Part shown: positions 1-5,964 of the stretch, one piece after another
Layout of the letters: every line of letters begins with the position of its first letter
Position numbering within the stretch: the stretch's first letter is position 1
Origin: an uncultured Clostridia bacterium
Lineage (GTDB): Bacteria > Bacillota > Clostridia > TANB77 > CAG-508
Reading direction: 5' to 3'
Assembly (NCBI GenBank): GCA_948739805.1
Contig: CAPYID010000058.1
Coordinates: forward strand, 1 to 7,411
Length of the DNA: 7,411 nt
Notes under the pieces: model-generated
What the model was told of the DNA's origin: nothing
What the model saw: only the letters and a program-made list of their open reading frames with translations
Databases searched by the model: none
Position numbers and translations under genes: made by a program

Positions 1-239
1 CACAAATTTTTCATGCATTTATATCTGACTTAATCTCTTATTATAAAAAGAAAATTTTATTTTCTTTTTTTAATGACCTGTAAAATTTGTTTCACAAATT
101 TTTCATGCATTTATATCTGACTTAATCTCTTATTATAAAAAGAAAATTTTATTTTCTTTTTTTAATGACCTGTAAAATTTGTTTCACAAATTTTTCATGC
201 ATTTATATCTGACTTAATCTCTTATTATAAAAAGAAAAT
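1..239. repeat. 92-bp perfect tandem repeat, about 2.6 copies
   Basis: Units begin at 1, 93 and 185. The first two are identical over all 92 bases, and the third matches for 55 bases, to 239, where it enters unique sequence of the 203-751 gene. In the minus-strand sense each unit contains the last 12 codons and TAA stop of that gene plus about 55 bp of 3' flank. Each full unit holds an A/T-dominated inverted repeat (AAAAAGAAAAT, 3-nt loop, ATTTTCTTTTT at 45-69, again at 137-161). A second inverted repeat, AAAATTTGT-TTC-ACAAATTTT, spans each unit junction (82-102 and 174-194). These may act as weak 3'-end hairpins. Because 92 is not a multiple of 3 and every unit has a stop, the array adds no coding sequence. 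It touches base 1, so the true copy number is unknown; an assembly end is possible. Confidence 0.95.
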
Positions 240-751
240 AAAATTTCCTTTGTTTCTTCTTTTGTTTCTATTTCTTGTACTTTATTGCCGCATCTTTCTA
301 GATTTTCTTTTATTTTTAGATATTTTTCTCCTAGTTCTTGTTGTATATGTTCTTCTTCTTTTTTTGTATTTGTTTTTATTATAATAAAAAATCTTTTTGC
401 TGTTGATTGTCTATTATCATTTATTTCTTTTATATAGTTTATATATTTTTCTGAAACTTCTTTTATCTTTTCTTCTTTTTCATTTTTTATTTGATTTATA
501 ATTTTTGAGATTATTTGGTCTAAATCTTGCTTATTTGATTGAATTAATATTTGGATATTAAAATTACATGTTTTTAAAAAAATTTTATAAGAGTTTAATA
601 TTGCTTCTTTCTCGATTTCTGATTTTAAATTATAATTTATTGGTAGTATTTTTAATATTTTTACATATGATTCATCTTTTAGTTTGACTACTCCTTTCTT
701 TAAAATTTTTGAAAATGGTAACCATTCCTGAATAGATATTAATTTTTTCAT
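203..751 (-). CDS. VirB4/TraC N-terminal-like protein without ATPase domain (182 aa)
   Basis: Soluble, Lys/Glu-rich protein with no signal peptide or membrane segment. The opening (IQEWLPF at 7-13, then a short beta-rich stretch with YVKILKI at 29-35 and PINYNLKSEIEKEAILNSY around 37-55, and FNIQILIQS at 64-72) resembles the N-terminal domain of VirB4/TraC/TrsE-type conjugation proteins. A charged helical middle (about 75-118) follows, then a strand FFIIIKT (121-127) and a second helical segment. The C-terminal LFSFYNKRLS (171-180) resembles the point where full VirB4 proteins pass into their ATPase domain. No Walker A or B is present, so it is either a stand-alone N-domain family or a truncated gene. 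I recognised this from memory of the family, without a search. The ATG start is supported by AAGGAG five bases upstream. A strong promoter lies about 100 bp upstream, and no conjugation genes are nearby. The last 12 codons lie in the 92-bp tandem repeat. Confidence 0.75.
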   Translation of the reverse strand: MKKLISIQEWLPFSKILKKGVVKLKDESYVKILKILPINYNLKSEIEKEAILNSYKIFLKTCNFNIQILIQSNKQDLDQIISKIINQIKNEKEEKIKEVSEKYINYIKEINDNRQSTAKRFFIIIKTNTKKEEEHIQQELGEKYLKIKENLERCGNKVQEIETKEETKEILFSFYNKRLSQI

Positions 752-853
752 GTTTTCTCCTTATTAAATTTTGGAATTTTTTAGATTTAATCTGTTTGAT
801 TTTTTTGATAGAAATTATTTGATTTAAAAATTTATGATTTAAAATTTACTCAT

Positions 854-881
854 ATTGTACCATGTTTAAAAATTTTGTCAA
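854..881 (-). promoter_or_regulatory. Sigma-A promoter of the VirB4-like gene
   Basis: On the minus strand a perfect -35 TTGACA (876-881) is followed by a 16-bp spacer and a -10 TACAAT (854-859). The predicted start is near 847, giving a 5' leader of about 95 nt before the ATG at 751. An A/T tract lies upstream of the -35 and may help polymerase binding. It is back to back with the plus-strand promoter at 897-926, the two -35 boxes being 15 bp apart. Confidence 0.75.
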
Positions 882-896
882 TACTTTTTAATTTTT

Positions 897-926
897 TTGT
901 ATATTTTTTTTTATTTTGATTATAAT
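897..926 (+). promoter_or_regulatory. Probable sigma-A promoter of the plus-strand RNA
   Basis: TTGTAT (897-902), an 18-bp T-rich spacer and a perfect TATAAT (921-926) point rightwards. A start seven bases after the -10 falls on G933, exactly the first base of the long stem that closes the predicted RNA. The -35 matches consensus at four of six positions, so the support is the -10 plus this coincidence. The divergent promoter at 854-881 shares the intervening A/T tract. Confidence 0.55.
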
Positions 927-932
927 AATATC

Positions 933-1387
933 GTAAGGTTAATATTAGTTGATTCAAAGAGCAATATAAGATTTTATTAGGTTTTATATTGTTCGAGCAA
1001 AGGTGTATTATGGTTCTATTTTTAGGATTATATTATGCCGGCGATAAGAGTATATTATTTGTATGTAAGCTATATTTTTATATTTTAAATCTTCGTGTTG
1101 ATTATTTTTGATATTTTTATATATGGTTAAATTATAGGTAATATATTTGAGATACGGTTATATTTATATTTCGTAATGATTGTTATTAGTCCTTTATTCA
1201 TAAGGATGAATATGGTTATTGAAAGTGTTTTTATGGCCTAGCAACTGATTATTATGTGTGGAAAATTGATTATTTATATAGTAATATATATTAGTTGAGT
1301 ATTTATGCATAATAGTTTTAGCTGTAAATTAATATTAGCTTTACTACATATATAGCAGGTCACAAATTTGTGACCTGCTGGTTTTTA
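933..1387 (+). ncRNA. Predicted large structured RNA, unidentified class
   Basis: This 450-base stretch has no credible protein gene but folds well on the plus strand. P1: 933-950 pairs with 1327-1344 as 18 continuous pairs (three G-U), joining the 5' and 3' ends. P2: 959-969/984-994, 11 pairs. P3: 1002-1018/1023-1039, 16 pairs with one U-U mismatch and a UUUU loop. P4 (weaker): 1042-1050/1092-1100. P5 (weaker): 1115-1129/1139-1152. P7: 1174-1194/1202-1221, 19 pairs with one bulge and one mismatch. P9: 1266-1280/1285-1298, capped by a GUAA loop. Many pairs are G-U, which would be A-C on the other strand, so the plus strand is the likely RNA. G outnumbers C about 71 to 26 (931-1350). A promoter lies just before it and an intrinsic terminator just after. 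I see no RNase P CR-I motif, no tmRNA tag or tRNA-like end, and no SRP or 6S signature. Pairings were found by hand; function is unknown. Confidence 0.65.
1354..1386 (+). terminator. Intrinsic terminator, convergent with gyrB
   Basis: A perfect 26-nt palindrome (1354-1379; arms AGCAGGTCACAAA and its complement, folding with an AATT loop) is followed by GG and five Ts (1382-1386) on the plus strand. The T tract overlaps the gyrB stop codon (1385-1387). On the minus strand the stem is followed by ATATATG, a poor T tract, so it best serves plus-strand transcripts, though it may also slow or end gyrB transcription. Confidence 0.8.
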
Positions 1388-3313
1388 TATATCCAAATTC
1401 TTAACAAATTTAGAATTTTTTACGATAAAGTCTCTTCTTGGTTCTATTTCATCACCCATTAATAAAGTAAATATTTGGTCTGCCTTCATTGCATCTTCCA
1501 TTGTTACTTTTATTAGTATTCTTCTTGCTGGATCCATTGTTGTTTCCCATAATTGATCTGGGTTCATTTCTCCTAGTCCTTTATATCTTTGTAAACCTAA
1601 TTGTTCTCTTGTTATTCCTTTTTCTTCTAATTCTTTGTATGCATTTTCCATATCTTCATCTGTGTAACAATATATGTCTTCCATTCCTTTTTTTGATATT
1701 TTATATAATGGTGGTTGTGCTAGATATACATTTCCATTTTCTATTAGTGGTCTCATATATCTAAAGAAAAATGTTAATAATAGTGTTCTAATATGTGCTC
1801 CATCAACATCTGCATCTGCCATTATTATAACTTTTCCATATCTTATTTTTGTAATATCAAAATCTGCTCCAATTCCAGCTCCAACTGCTAGAATAACTGG
1901 CTGTAATTTATCATTTCCGTATATTTTATCTGCTCTTGATTTTTCTACATTTAGCATTTTACCCCAAAGTGGTAATATTGCTTGAAAGCTTCTTTCTCTT
2001 CCTTGTTTAGCACTTCCACCTGCTGAATCTCCTTCGACAATAAAAACTTCACATTCTTCTGGATTTTTACTACTACAGTCTGCTAGTTTTCCTGGTAATG
2101 TAGAACCTTCTAGTGCATTTTTCTTTCTTACTAGTTCTCTTGCTTTTCTTGCAGCTTCTCTTGCTCTTGCTGCACTAATACATTTTTCTAAAACTGCCTT
2201 TGCAACATTAGGATTTTCTTCTAAAAAGTTAGCTAATGCTTCTGTAACTGCATTTGCAACAATTCCTGTAACATTACTATTTCCTAATTTTGTTTTAGTT
2301 TGTCCTTCGAATTGAGGTTCTTTTACCTTTACGGAAATAACTGCTGTCATACCTTCACGGATGTCTTCTCCTTGAAGATTTGCATCTTTTTCCTTTAAAA
2401 TACCATGATTTCTTGCATAATCATTAAATGCTTTAGTTACAGCTCTTTTAAAGCCTTCTAAGTGTGTTCCACCTTCTATTGTATTTATATTATTTACAAA
2501 TGTATAAATATTTTCTGAATATGCTGTGGTATATTGGATTGCTACCTCTAATGGAACTTCTCCTTCTTTTTCTATATATATTGGTAATTGATTTATTTTA
2601 TCTTTATTTTGATTTAAGTATTCTACAAATGAATTTAACCCTCCTTCAAAACAAAATTCTGCTTTTTTTTCTTTTCCTTCTCTTTTGTCTTCAATAGTGA
2701 TTTTTAATCCTTTTGTTAGAAATGCCATTTCTCTAAATCTTTTTTCTAATACATCATATTCATATTCAAGTGTTTCAAAAATTGTATTATCTGCTAAAAA
2801 TCTAACTTTTGTCCCTGTTTTTTCAGAATTTCCTATTTTTTTAAGAGATTCTATAGTTTTTCCTCTTTCAAATTTCATTTGAAAAATTCCACCATCTCTT
2901 TCAATAGTAACTTCAGTCCATTCTGATAAAGCATTAACAACTGATGCACCTACTCCATGAAGCCCTCCAGATACTTTATATCCACTATCTCCGCCAAATT
3001 TTCCTCCAGCATTTAATTGTGTATATACAGTCTCAGCAGCAGATATTTTTGTTTTTTGGTGTATATCAACTGGAATTCCTCTACCATCATCTTCTACGCA
3101 AATTATATTTCCTGGTTCTATAGTAACATATATGTTTTTACAGTATCCTGCTAAAGCCTCATCTACAGCATTATCTACGATTTCGTAAACACAATGATGT
3201 AATCCCCTAACAGAAACGCTACCTATATACATACCAGGTCTTTTTCTTACATGTTCTAACCCATCTAAGACTTGTATTTGCTCTGCATTATACTCGTGCT
3301 CGAATTTTTCCAT
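1385..3313 (-). CDS. gyrB: DNA gyrase subunit B
   Basis: ATPase subunit of the type IIA topoisomerase that introduces negative supercoils, acting with GyrA as an A2B2 complex in the cytoplasm. At 642 aa it has the usual length of the compact (non-gammaproteobacterial) GyrB. Visible motifs: RKRPGMYIGS (23-32); GHKL ATPase residues in EIVDNAVDEA (44-53) and EDDGRGIP (74-81); GGLHGVG (116-122); QTKTKLGN with the ATP-contacting lysine (338-345); TOPRIM VEGDSAGG (426-433) and MADADVDGAHIRT (498-510) with the metal-binding acidic residues; and the C-terminal QRYKGLGEMNP (575-585). At 448-452 it reads PLWGK where many GyrBs have PLRGK; I believe this variant is common in Clostridia. The start is ATG at 3313, not the TTG 12 bases upstream, because that TTG overlaps the ribosome binding site. 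gyrA does not follow; the gene runs into a convergent terminator five bases past its stop. Confidence 0.98.
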   Translation of the reverse strand: MEKFEHEYNAEQIQVLDGLEHVRKRPGMYIGSVSVRGLHHCVYEIVDNAVDEALAGYCKNIYVTIEPGNIICVEDDGRGIPVDIHQKTKISAAETVYTQLNAGGKFGGDSGYKVSGGLHGVGASVVNALSEWTEVTIERDGGIFQMKFERGKTIESLKKIGNSEKTGTKVRFLADNTIFETLEYEYDVLEKRFREMAFLTKGLKITIEDKREGKEKKAEFCFEGGLNSFVEYLNQNKDKINQLPIYIEKEGEVPLEVAIQYTTAYSENIYTFVNNINTIEGGTHLEGFKRAVTKAFNDYARNHGILKEKDANLQGEDIREGMTAVISVKVKEPQFEGQTKTKLGNSNVTGIVANAVTEALANFLEENPNVAKAVLEKCISAARAREAARKARELVRKKNALEGSTLPGKLADCSSKNPEECEVFIVEGDSAGGSAKQGRERSFQAILPLWGKMLNVEKSRADKIYGNDKLQPVILAVGAGIGADFDITKIRYGKVIIMADADVDGAHIRTLLLTFFFRYMRPLIENGNVYLAQPPLYKISKKGMEDIYCYTDEDMENAYKELEEKGITREQLGLQRYKGLGEMNPDQLWETTMDPARRILIKVTMEDAMKADQIFTLLMGDEIEPRRDFIVKNSKFVKNLDI

Positions 3314-3317
3314 TTTT

Positions 3318-3323
3318 CCCTCC
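3318..3323 (-). promoter_or_regulatory. gyrB ribosome binding site (decides the start)
   Basis: GGAGGG lies four bases before the ATG at 3313. The in-frame TTG at 3325 overlaps this site and so cannot be served by it, which fixes the ATG start. Confidence 0.85.
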
Positions 3324-3362
3324 AAATGTTATAAAATAATTGATATTATCTTGATGTTCATA

Positions 3363-3387
3363 AAAAAAGTGGCTAATCCACTTTTTT
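3363..3387 (-). terminator. Intrinsic terminator between recF and gyrB
   Basis: The arms AAAAAAGTGG (3363-3372) and CCACTTTTTT (3378-3387) enclose a five-base loop. The stem carries A and T tracts on both sides, so it can work in both directions; on the minus strand it ends dnaN-recF transcripts with seven Ts. It implies a separate gyrB promoter in the roughly 50 bp before the gyrB ribosome binding site. I see no convincing -35/-10 pair there, so read-through or a -35 inside the stem are alternatives. Confidence 0.85.
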
Positions 3388-3425
3388 AATATTATATTAA
3401 AACTAAAAAAAAATCAATAGTTTTT

Positions 3426-4493
3426 TTAATAAATCTTTCCATTATTTACAAGAAATATTTTCTCTTTACCTTTTTGAACTTTCATTTTTTCTGTACAAGT
3501 AATAATTACTTGTGTATTATCAATATTATTTAATAAACTTTCTCTTCTTTTATTATCTAATTCAGACATAAAATCGTCTAATAGTAATATAGGATATTCT
3601 CCTATTTCTTCATGTATGATATTTAATTCTGTAATTTTTAAAGATAATAGTACTGTTCTATGTTGTCCTTGTGATCCATATATGCTTAGAGGTCTTCCAT
3701 TTAAGTATATTATAAAATCATCTCTATGAACTCCTCTACTAGTATAACCTCTTGAAATGTCCTTTTCCCTATCCCTTCGCAAGTTTCTCACATATTCGTC
3801 TTTATTTAAGCAATCAGAAATAAAATTAATTTCAATTATTTCATTATTTTGAGTTATTTTTTTATGAATATCAATTATTTTTTCTTTTATAATATCCATA
3901 AATTCTTTTCTATAATTAAATACTTTTTCTGCATATTCAGTCAATTTCTCATCCCATACATCTAACATATCATCTGATTTATTTTCATATTTAATCAATC
4001 TTAAATAATTATTTCTCTGTTCTATTGTTTTTAAATATTGATTTAAATTATAAATATATGCAGGTCTGAGTTGACTAATCATTACATCTAAAAGTTTTCT
4101 TCTTTTTATTGGTCCACCTTTAAATAAATTTATATCATCAGGACTAAATAAAACTATATTAATATTTCCTAAAACTTCACTTATTTTCTTTGCTTTTACA
4201 TCATTAATATATATATTTTTTTTATCATTTATTTCAAATTTTATTTTACCTTTTCTATCTATCTTTTGAAACTCTGTTTCTATTATAGCTAATTCCTTAT
4301 TTTGTATATTTACCAACTCAATGTCTTTTTTTGCTCTAAAAGATTTTCCTATACTAGACAAATAGATAGCTTCTATTATATTTGTTTTTCCTTGTGCATT
4401 GTCACCATAAAATATATTAATTCCATTATTAAATTCAATCATTTGATTATTATAATTTCTAAAATTAGTTAACAATAATTTATTTATGTACAT
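3426..4493 (-). CDS. recF: DNA replication and repair protein RecF
   Basis: SMC-like ATPase that binds gapped DNA and, with RecO and RecR, helps load RecA at single-strand gaps and stalled forks. Its 355 aa are within the normal range (about 350-370). Domains in order: Walker A GDNAQGKTN (30-38), a central helical arm region (about 110-240), the SRGVHRDDF segment (252-260), the ABC signature YGSQGQHR (272-279) and Walker B ILLLDDFMSELD (302-313). The N-terminal YINKLLLTNFRNY is typical. The start is ATG at 4493, with AAAGGA about ten bases upstream, a weak and distant site that suggests modest translation. It lies 119 bp downstream of dnaN. That gap is too small for yaaA, the S4-domain gene often found here, and it contains no clear promoter, so co-transcription with dnaN is likely. 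A terminator follows 38 bp after its stop. Confidence 0.97.
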   Translation of the reverse strand: MYINKLLLTNFRNYNNQMIEFNNGINIFYGDNAQGKTNIIEAIYLSSIGKSFRAKKDIELVNIQNKELAIIETEFQKIDRKGKIKFEINDKKNIYINDVKAKKISEVLGNINIVLFSPDDINLFKGGPIKRRKLLDVMISQLRPAYIYNLNQYLKTIEQRNNYLRLIKYENKSDDMLDVWDEKLTEYAEKVFNYRKEFMDIIKEKIIDIHKKITQNNEIIEINFISDCLNKDEYVRNLRRDREKDISRGYTSRGVHRDDFIIYLNGRPLSIYGSQGQHRTVLLSLKITELNIIHEEIGEYPILLLDDFMSELDNKRRESLLNNIDNTQVIITCTEKMKVQKGKEKIFLVNNGKIY

Positions 4494-4612
4494 TTATTTT
4501 TTTCCTTTTACTTCATCTTTTATTAAATAAAAAACTTATTTTTTTACTATAGATAATATTGATAAATATATTGATATATCAGGTTTTCAGGACAATTTAA
4601 AAACCATCAAAT

Positions 4613-5731
4613 TTAATCTTGTATTTTTATTGGTAATATCATATATAAATATGAACCATTGTCATCTACTGGTCTTATTATGCAAGGAGAAATGTTAGTT
4701 CCTAAATCAATAAAAATCTCCTCATCATCTATAACTTTTAATGCATCTAAGAAATATTTTGGGTTAAATCCAGCTTCCACATTTTTTCCCTCTGTTGAAA
4801 CCAAAATTTCTTCCTTTGCATCTCCTGCTTGGTTTGTACAAGAAATAATGGCTTTTCCTATCTCTATACAAACTTTGACTGGATACTTTCTTTCTTTTTC
4901 TATAGAAGACATTGAAATTAAACTAACTCTTTCAAAACATTCCTGTAAATCTTTTCTATTAACTCTAATTCTTGTCTCCCACGTTTTTGGAATAACATTT
5001 TCATACTTTAGAAATTCTCCATCTAATAATCTTGTTACTACTTTGCAATTTTCCATTTCAAATAATGCTTGATTCTTAGAAACGCTCATTTTTATTTTAT
5101 CAAATGAATCTGAAATTATCTTATTAACCTCATTTAATGTTTTTCCTGGAATTACTGCATTGAAATTGCTAGAACTATTTTCTAAAAAATTACTTTTTAG
5201 TCCTAATCTAAAACCATCAACAGCAACTACATTTATCTTATTATTTATAATTTCAAATAAACAACCTGTAAAAATTGGTCTATTCTCTTCCACACTAACA
5301 GCAAAAATAGTCTTTCTTATCATATTTTTTAGAGTATTCTGATCTAATTCTATAGAATTTTCGATATCTATAGTTGGTAATTCTGGAAATTCTAATGGAT
5401 TCATAGTTGATAATTTATATAGAGAACCTTCACATTCAATAACTAGTAAATCCTTTTCGTTTAGTGTAATTTTTATATCTGCATCAGGTAATTTTCTTAC
5501 AATCTCACTAAACATAGTTGCATTAACAACAGTATTTCCTTGTTCTTCTACATTACATTCTATTATATACTCTATTCCTAATTCTAAATCATAAGTTGTT
5601 AATTTAACTTCCTTATTGTTTGTTTGAATAAGTATTCCTTCTAAAACAGGTAATGTAGTTCTTAAAGATACTCCTTTTATTACGGAATTAATAGCTTTAA
5701 GCAATTTTTCTTTTTCACAAACAAATTTCAT
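4613..5731 (-). CDS. dnaN: DNA polymerase III beta subunit (sliding clamp)
   Basis: Forms the ring-shaped homodimer that encircles DNA and tethers the replicative polymerase; it also serves as a docking platform for repair and regulatory proteins. The product is 372 aa, normal for the family, with three clamp folds (about 1-120, 125-245 and 250-372). Recognisable segments: MKFVCEKEKLLKAI at the N terminus, TLPVLEGIL (26-34), NPLEFPELP (111-119), the hydrophobic-pocket stretch VDGFRLGLK (171-179), GFNPKYFLDAL (321-331) and the C-terminal YLYMILPIKI (361-370). The start is ATG at 5731. The in-frame TTG at 5740 lies only two bases from the AAAGGAG, too close to be used, whereas the ATG is ten bases away and gives the standard MKF start. 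The gene sits immediately after the origin unwinding region, so transcription entering it from dnaA or from within oriC crosses that region. Confidence 0.98.
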   Translation of the reverse strand: MKFVCEKEKLLKAINSVIKGVSLRTTLPVLEGILIQTNNKEVKLTTYDLELGIEYIIECNVEEQGNTVVNATMFSEIVRKLPDADIKITLNEKDLLVIECEGSLYKLSTMNPLEFPELPTIDIENSIELDQNTLKNMIRKTIFAVSVEENRPIFTGCLFEIINNKINVVAVDGFRLGLKSNFLENSSSNFNAVIPGKTLNEVNKIISDSFDKIKMSVSKNQALFEMENCKVVTRLLDGEFLKYENVIPKTWETRIRVNRKDLQECFERVSLISMSSIEKERKYPVKVCIEIGKAIISCTNQAGDAKEEILVSTEGKNVEAGFNPKYFLDALKVIDDEEIFIDLGTNISPCIIRPVDDNGSYLYMILPIKIQD

Positions 5732-5741
5732 TTTTACCAAA

Positions 5742-5748
5742 CTCCTTT
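5742..5748 (-). promoter_or_regulatory. dnaN ribosome binding site (decides the start)
   Basis: AAAGGAG on the minus strand, ten bases from the ATG at 5731. It abuts and partly overlaps the A/T-only unwinding stretch of oriC. Confidence 0.8.
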
Positions 5749-5784
5749 ATATTAAATAAATATTTTTAGTAGTAGTAGTAGTAG
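5746..5784 (-). other. DnaA-trio array and unwinding element
   Basis: Six perfect TAG triplets on the plus strand (5767-5784), that is CTA on the strand read from dnaA to dnaN, start three bases beyond a DnaA box (5788-5796). They run into 23 bp of pure A/T (5746-5768, partly overlapping the first triplet). This is the 3'-(G/A)AT-5' trio pattern on which DnaA assembles on single-stranded DNA to open the origin. Six identical copies are more regular than the degenerate trios I know of. Confidence 0.8.
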
Positions 5785-5787
5785 TTC

Positions 5788-5805
5788 TGTGGAAAGTGTG
5801 GAAAA
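5788..5805 (-). promoter_or_regulatory. Double DnaA box next to the trio
   Basis: Read from the minus strand: TTTTCCACA (5797-5805) directly abutting CTTTCCACA (5788-5796), each one or two mismatches from TTATCCACA. They lie immediately before the trio and are the likely loading site for the strand-opening DnaA filament. The same 18-bp pair recurs, with small changes, at 5871-5888 and 6089-6106. Confidence 0.7.
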
Positions 5806-5832
5806 CCACCTAAAACTATTACTTCCCTAAAT

Positions 5833-5879
5833 GTTATCAATGTTGATAACTTGGTGGATAACTTTTTATATTTTCCACA
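5833..5879. promoter_or_regulatory. Middle DnaA-box group
   Basis: A perfect inverted repeat GTTATCAA-TG-TTGATAAC (5833-5850) contains TTATCAACA on the minus strand (5841-5849). It is followed by TTATCCACC on the minus strand (5853-5861, one mismatch) and TTTTCCACA on the plus strand (5871-5879, one mismatch). Confidence 0.7.
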
Positions 5880-5894
5880 CTTTCCATTTTTAGA

Positions 5895-5954
5895 TGTGAA
5901 TAAGTATTTATCAACAAGTTATCAACAGGTTATACACATTTATATGTGTATAAC
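5895..5954. promoter_or_regulatory. Main DnaA-box cluster
   Basis: TTATTCACA on the minus strand (5895-5903) is followed by three plus-strand boxes exactly 11 bp apart: TTATCAACA (5908-5916), TTATCAACA (5919-5927) and TTATACACA (5930-5938). A minus-strand TTATACACA (5945-5953) follows. The last two form an 11-bp inverted repeat with a 4-base centre (5929-5939/5944-5954). The one-turn spacing would place DnaA molecules on the same DNA face. Confidence 0.85.
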
Positions 5955-5964
5955 TTATGTATAT

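Noticed and set aside
1..239. The 92-bp repeats as a CRISPR array or origin iterons.
   Set aside because: The units abut with no variable spacers, carry a gene tail and show no initiator gene or cas genes nearby.
1010..1111. A 33-codon plus-strand frame (ATG at 1010, TGA at 1109) with AAAGGTG just upstream, encoding a hydrophobic peptide.
   Set aside because: Its start and first codons lie inside the P3 hairpin of the predicted RNA, the frame is short and A/T-rich, and I recognise no family. A small peptide cannot be excluded, but the RNA fold explains the sequence better.
933..1344. The closing stem as the a1/a2 arms of a retron RNA.
   Set aside because: There is no reverse transcriptase in the window, and the next gene downstream is gyrB in the opposite direction.
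82..1379. Shared words (GACCTG, CACAAATTT) between the tandem repeat and the gyrB-side palindrome, suggesting a common element.
   Set aside because: The order and spacing of the words differ and the sequence is low in complexity; chance is enough.
1489..1985. Plus-strand open frames of 91 and 103 codons opposite gyrB.
   Set aside because: They are antisense shadows of a strongly conserved gene, full of Leu/Phe/Ile/Ser from reverse-complemented codons.
3313..3325. TTG at 3325 as the gyrB start.
   Set aside because: It overlaps the ribosome binding site GGAGGG that serves the ATG at 3313.
4659..5072. A 137-codon plus-strand frame opposite dnaN.
   Set aside because: It is antisense to well-conserved clamp sequence and has no recognisable protein features.
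5731..5740. TTG at 5740 as the dnaN start.
   Set aside because: It lies two bases from the AAAGGAG; the ATG at 5731 has workable spacing and the standard MKF beginning.
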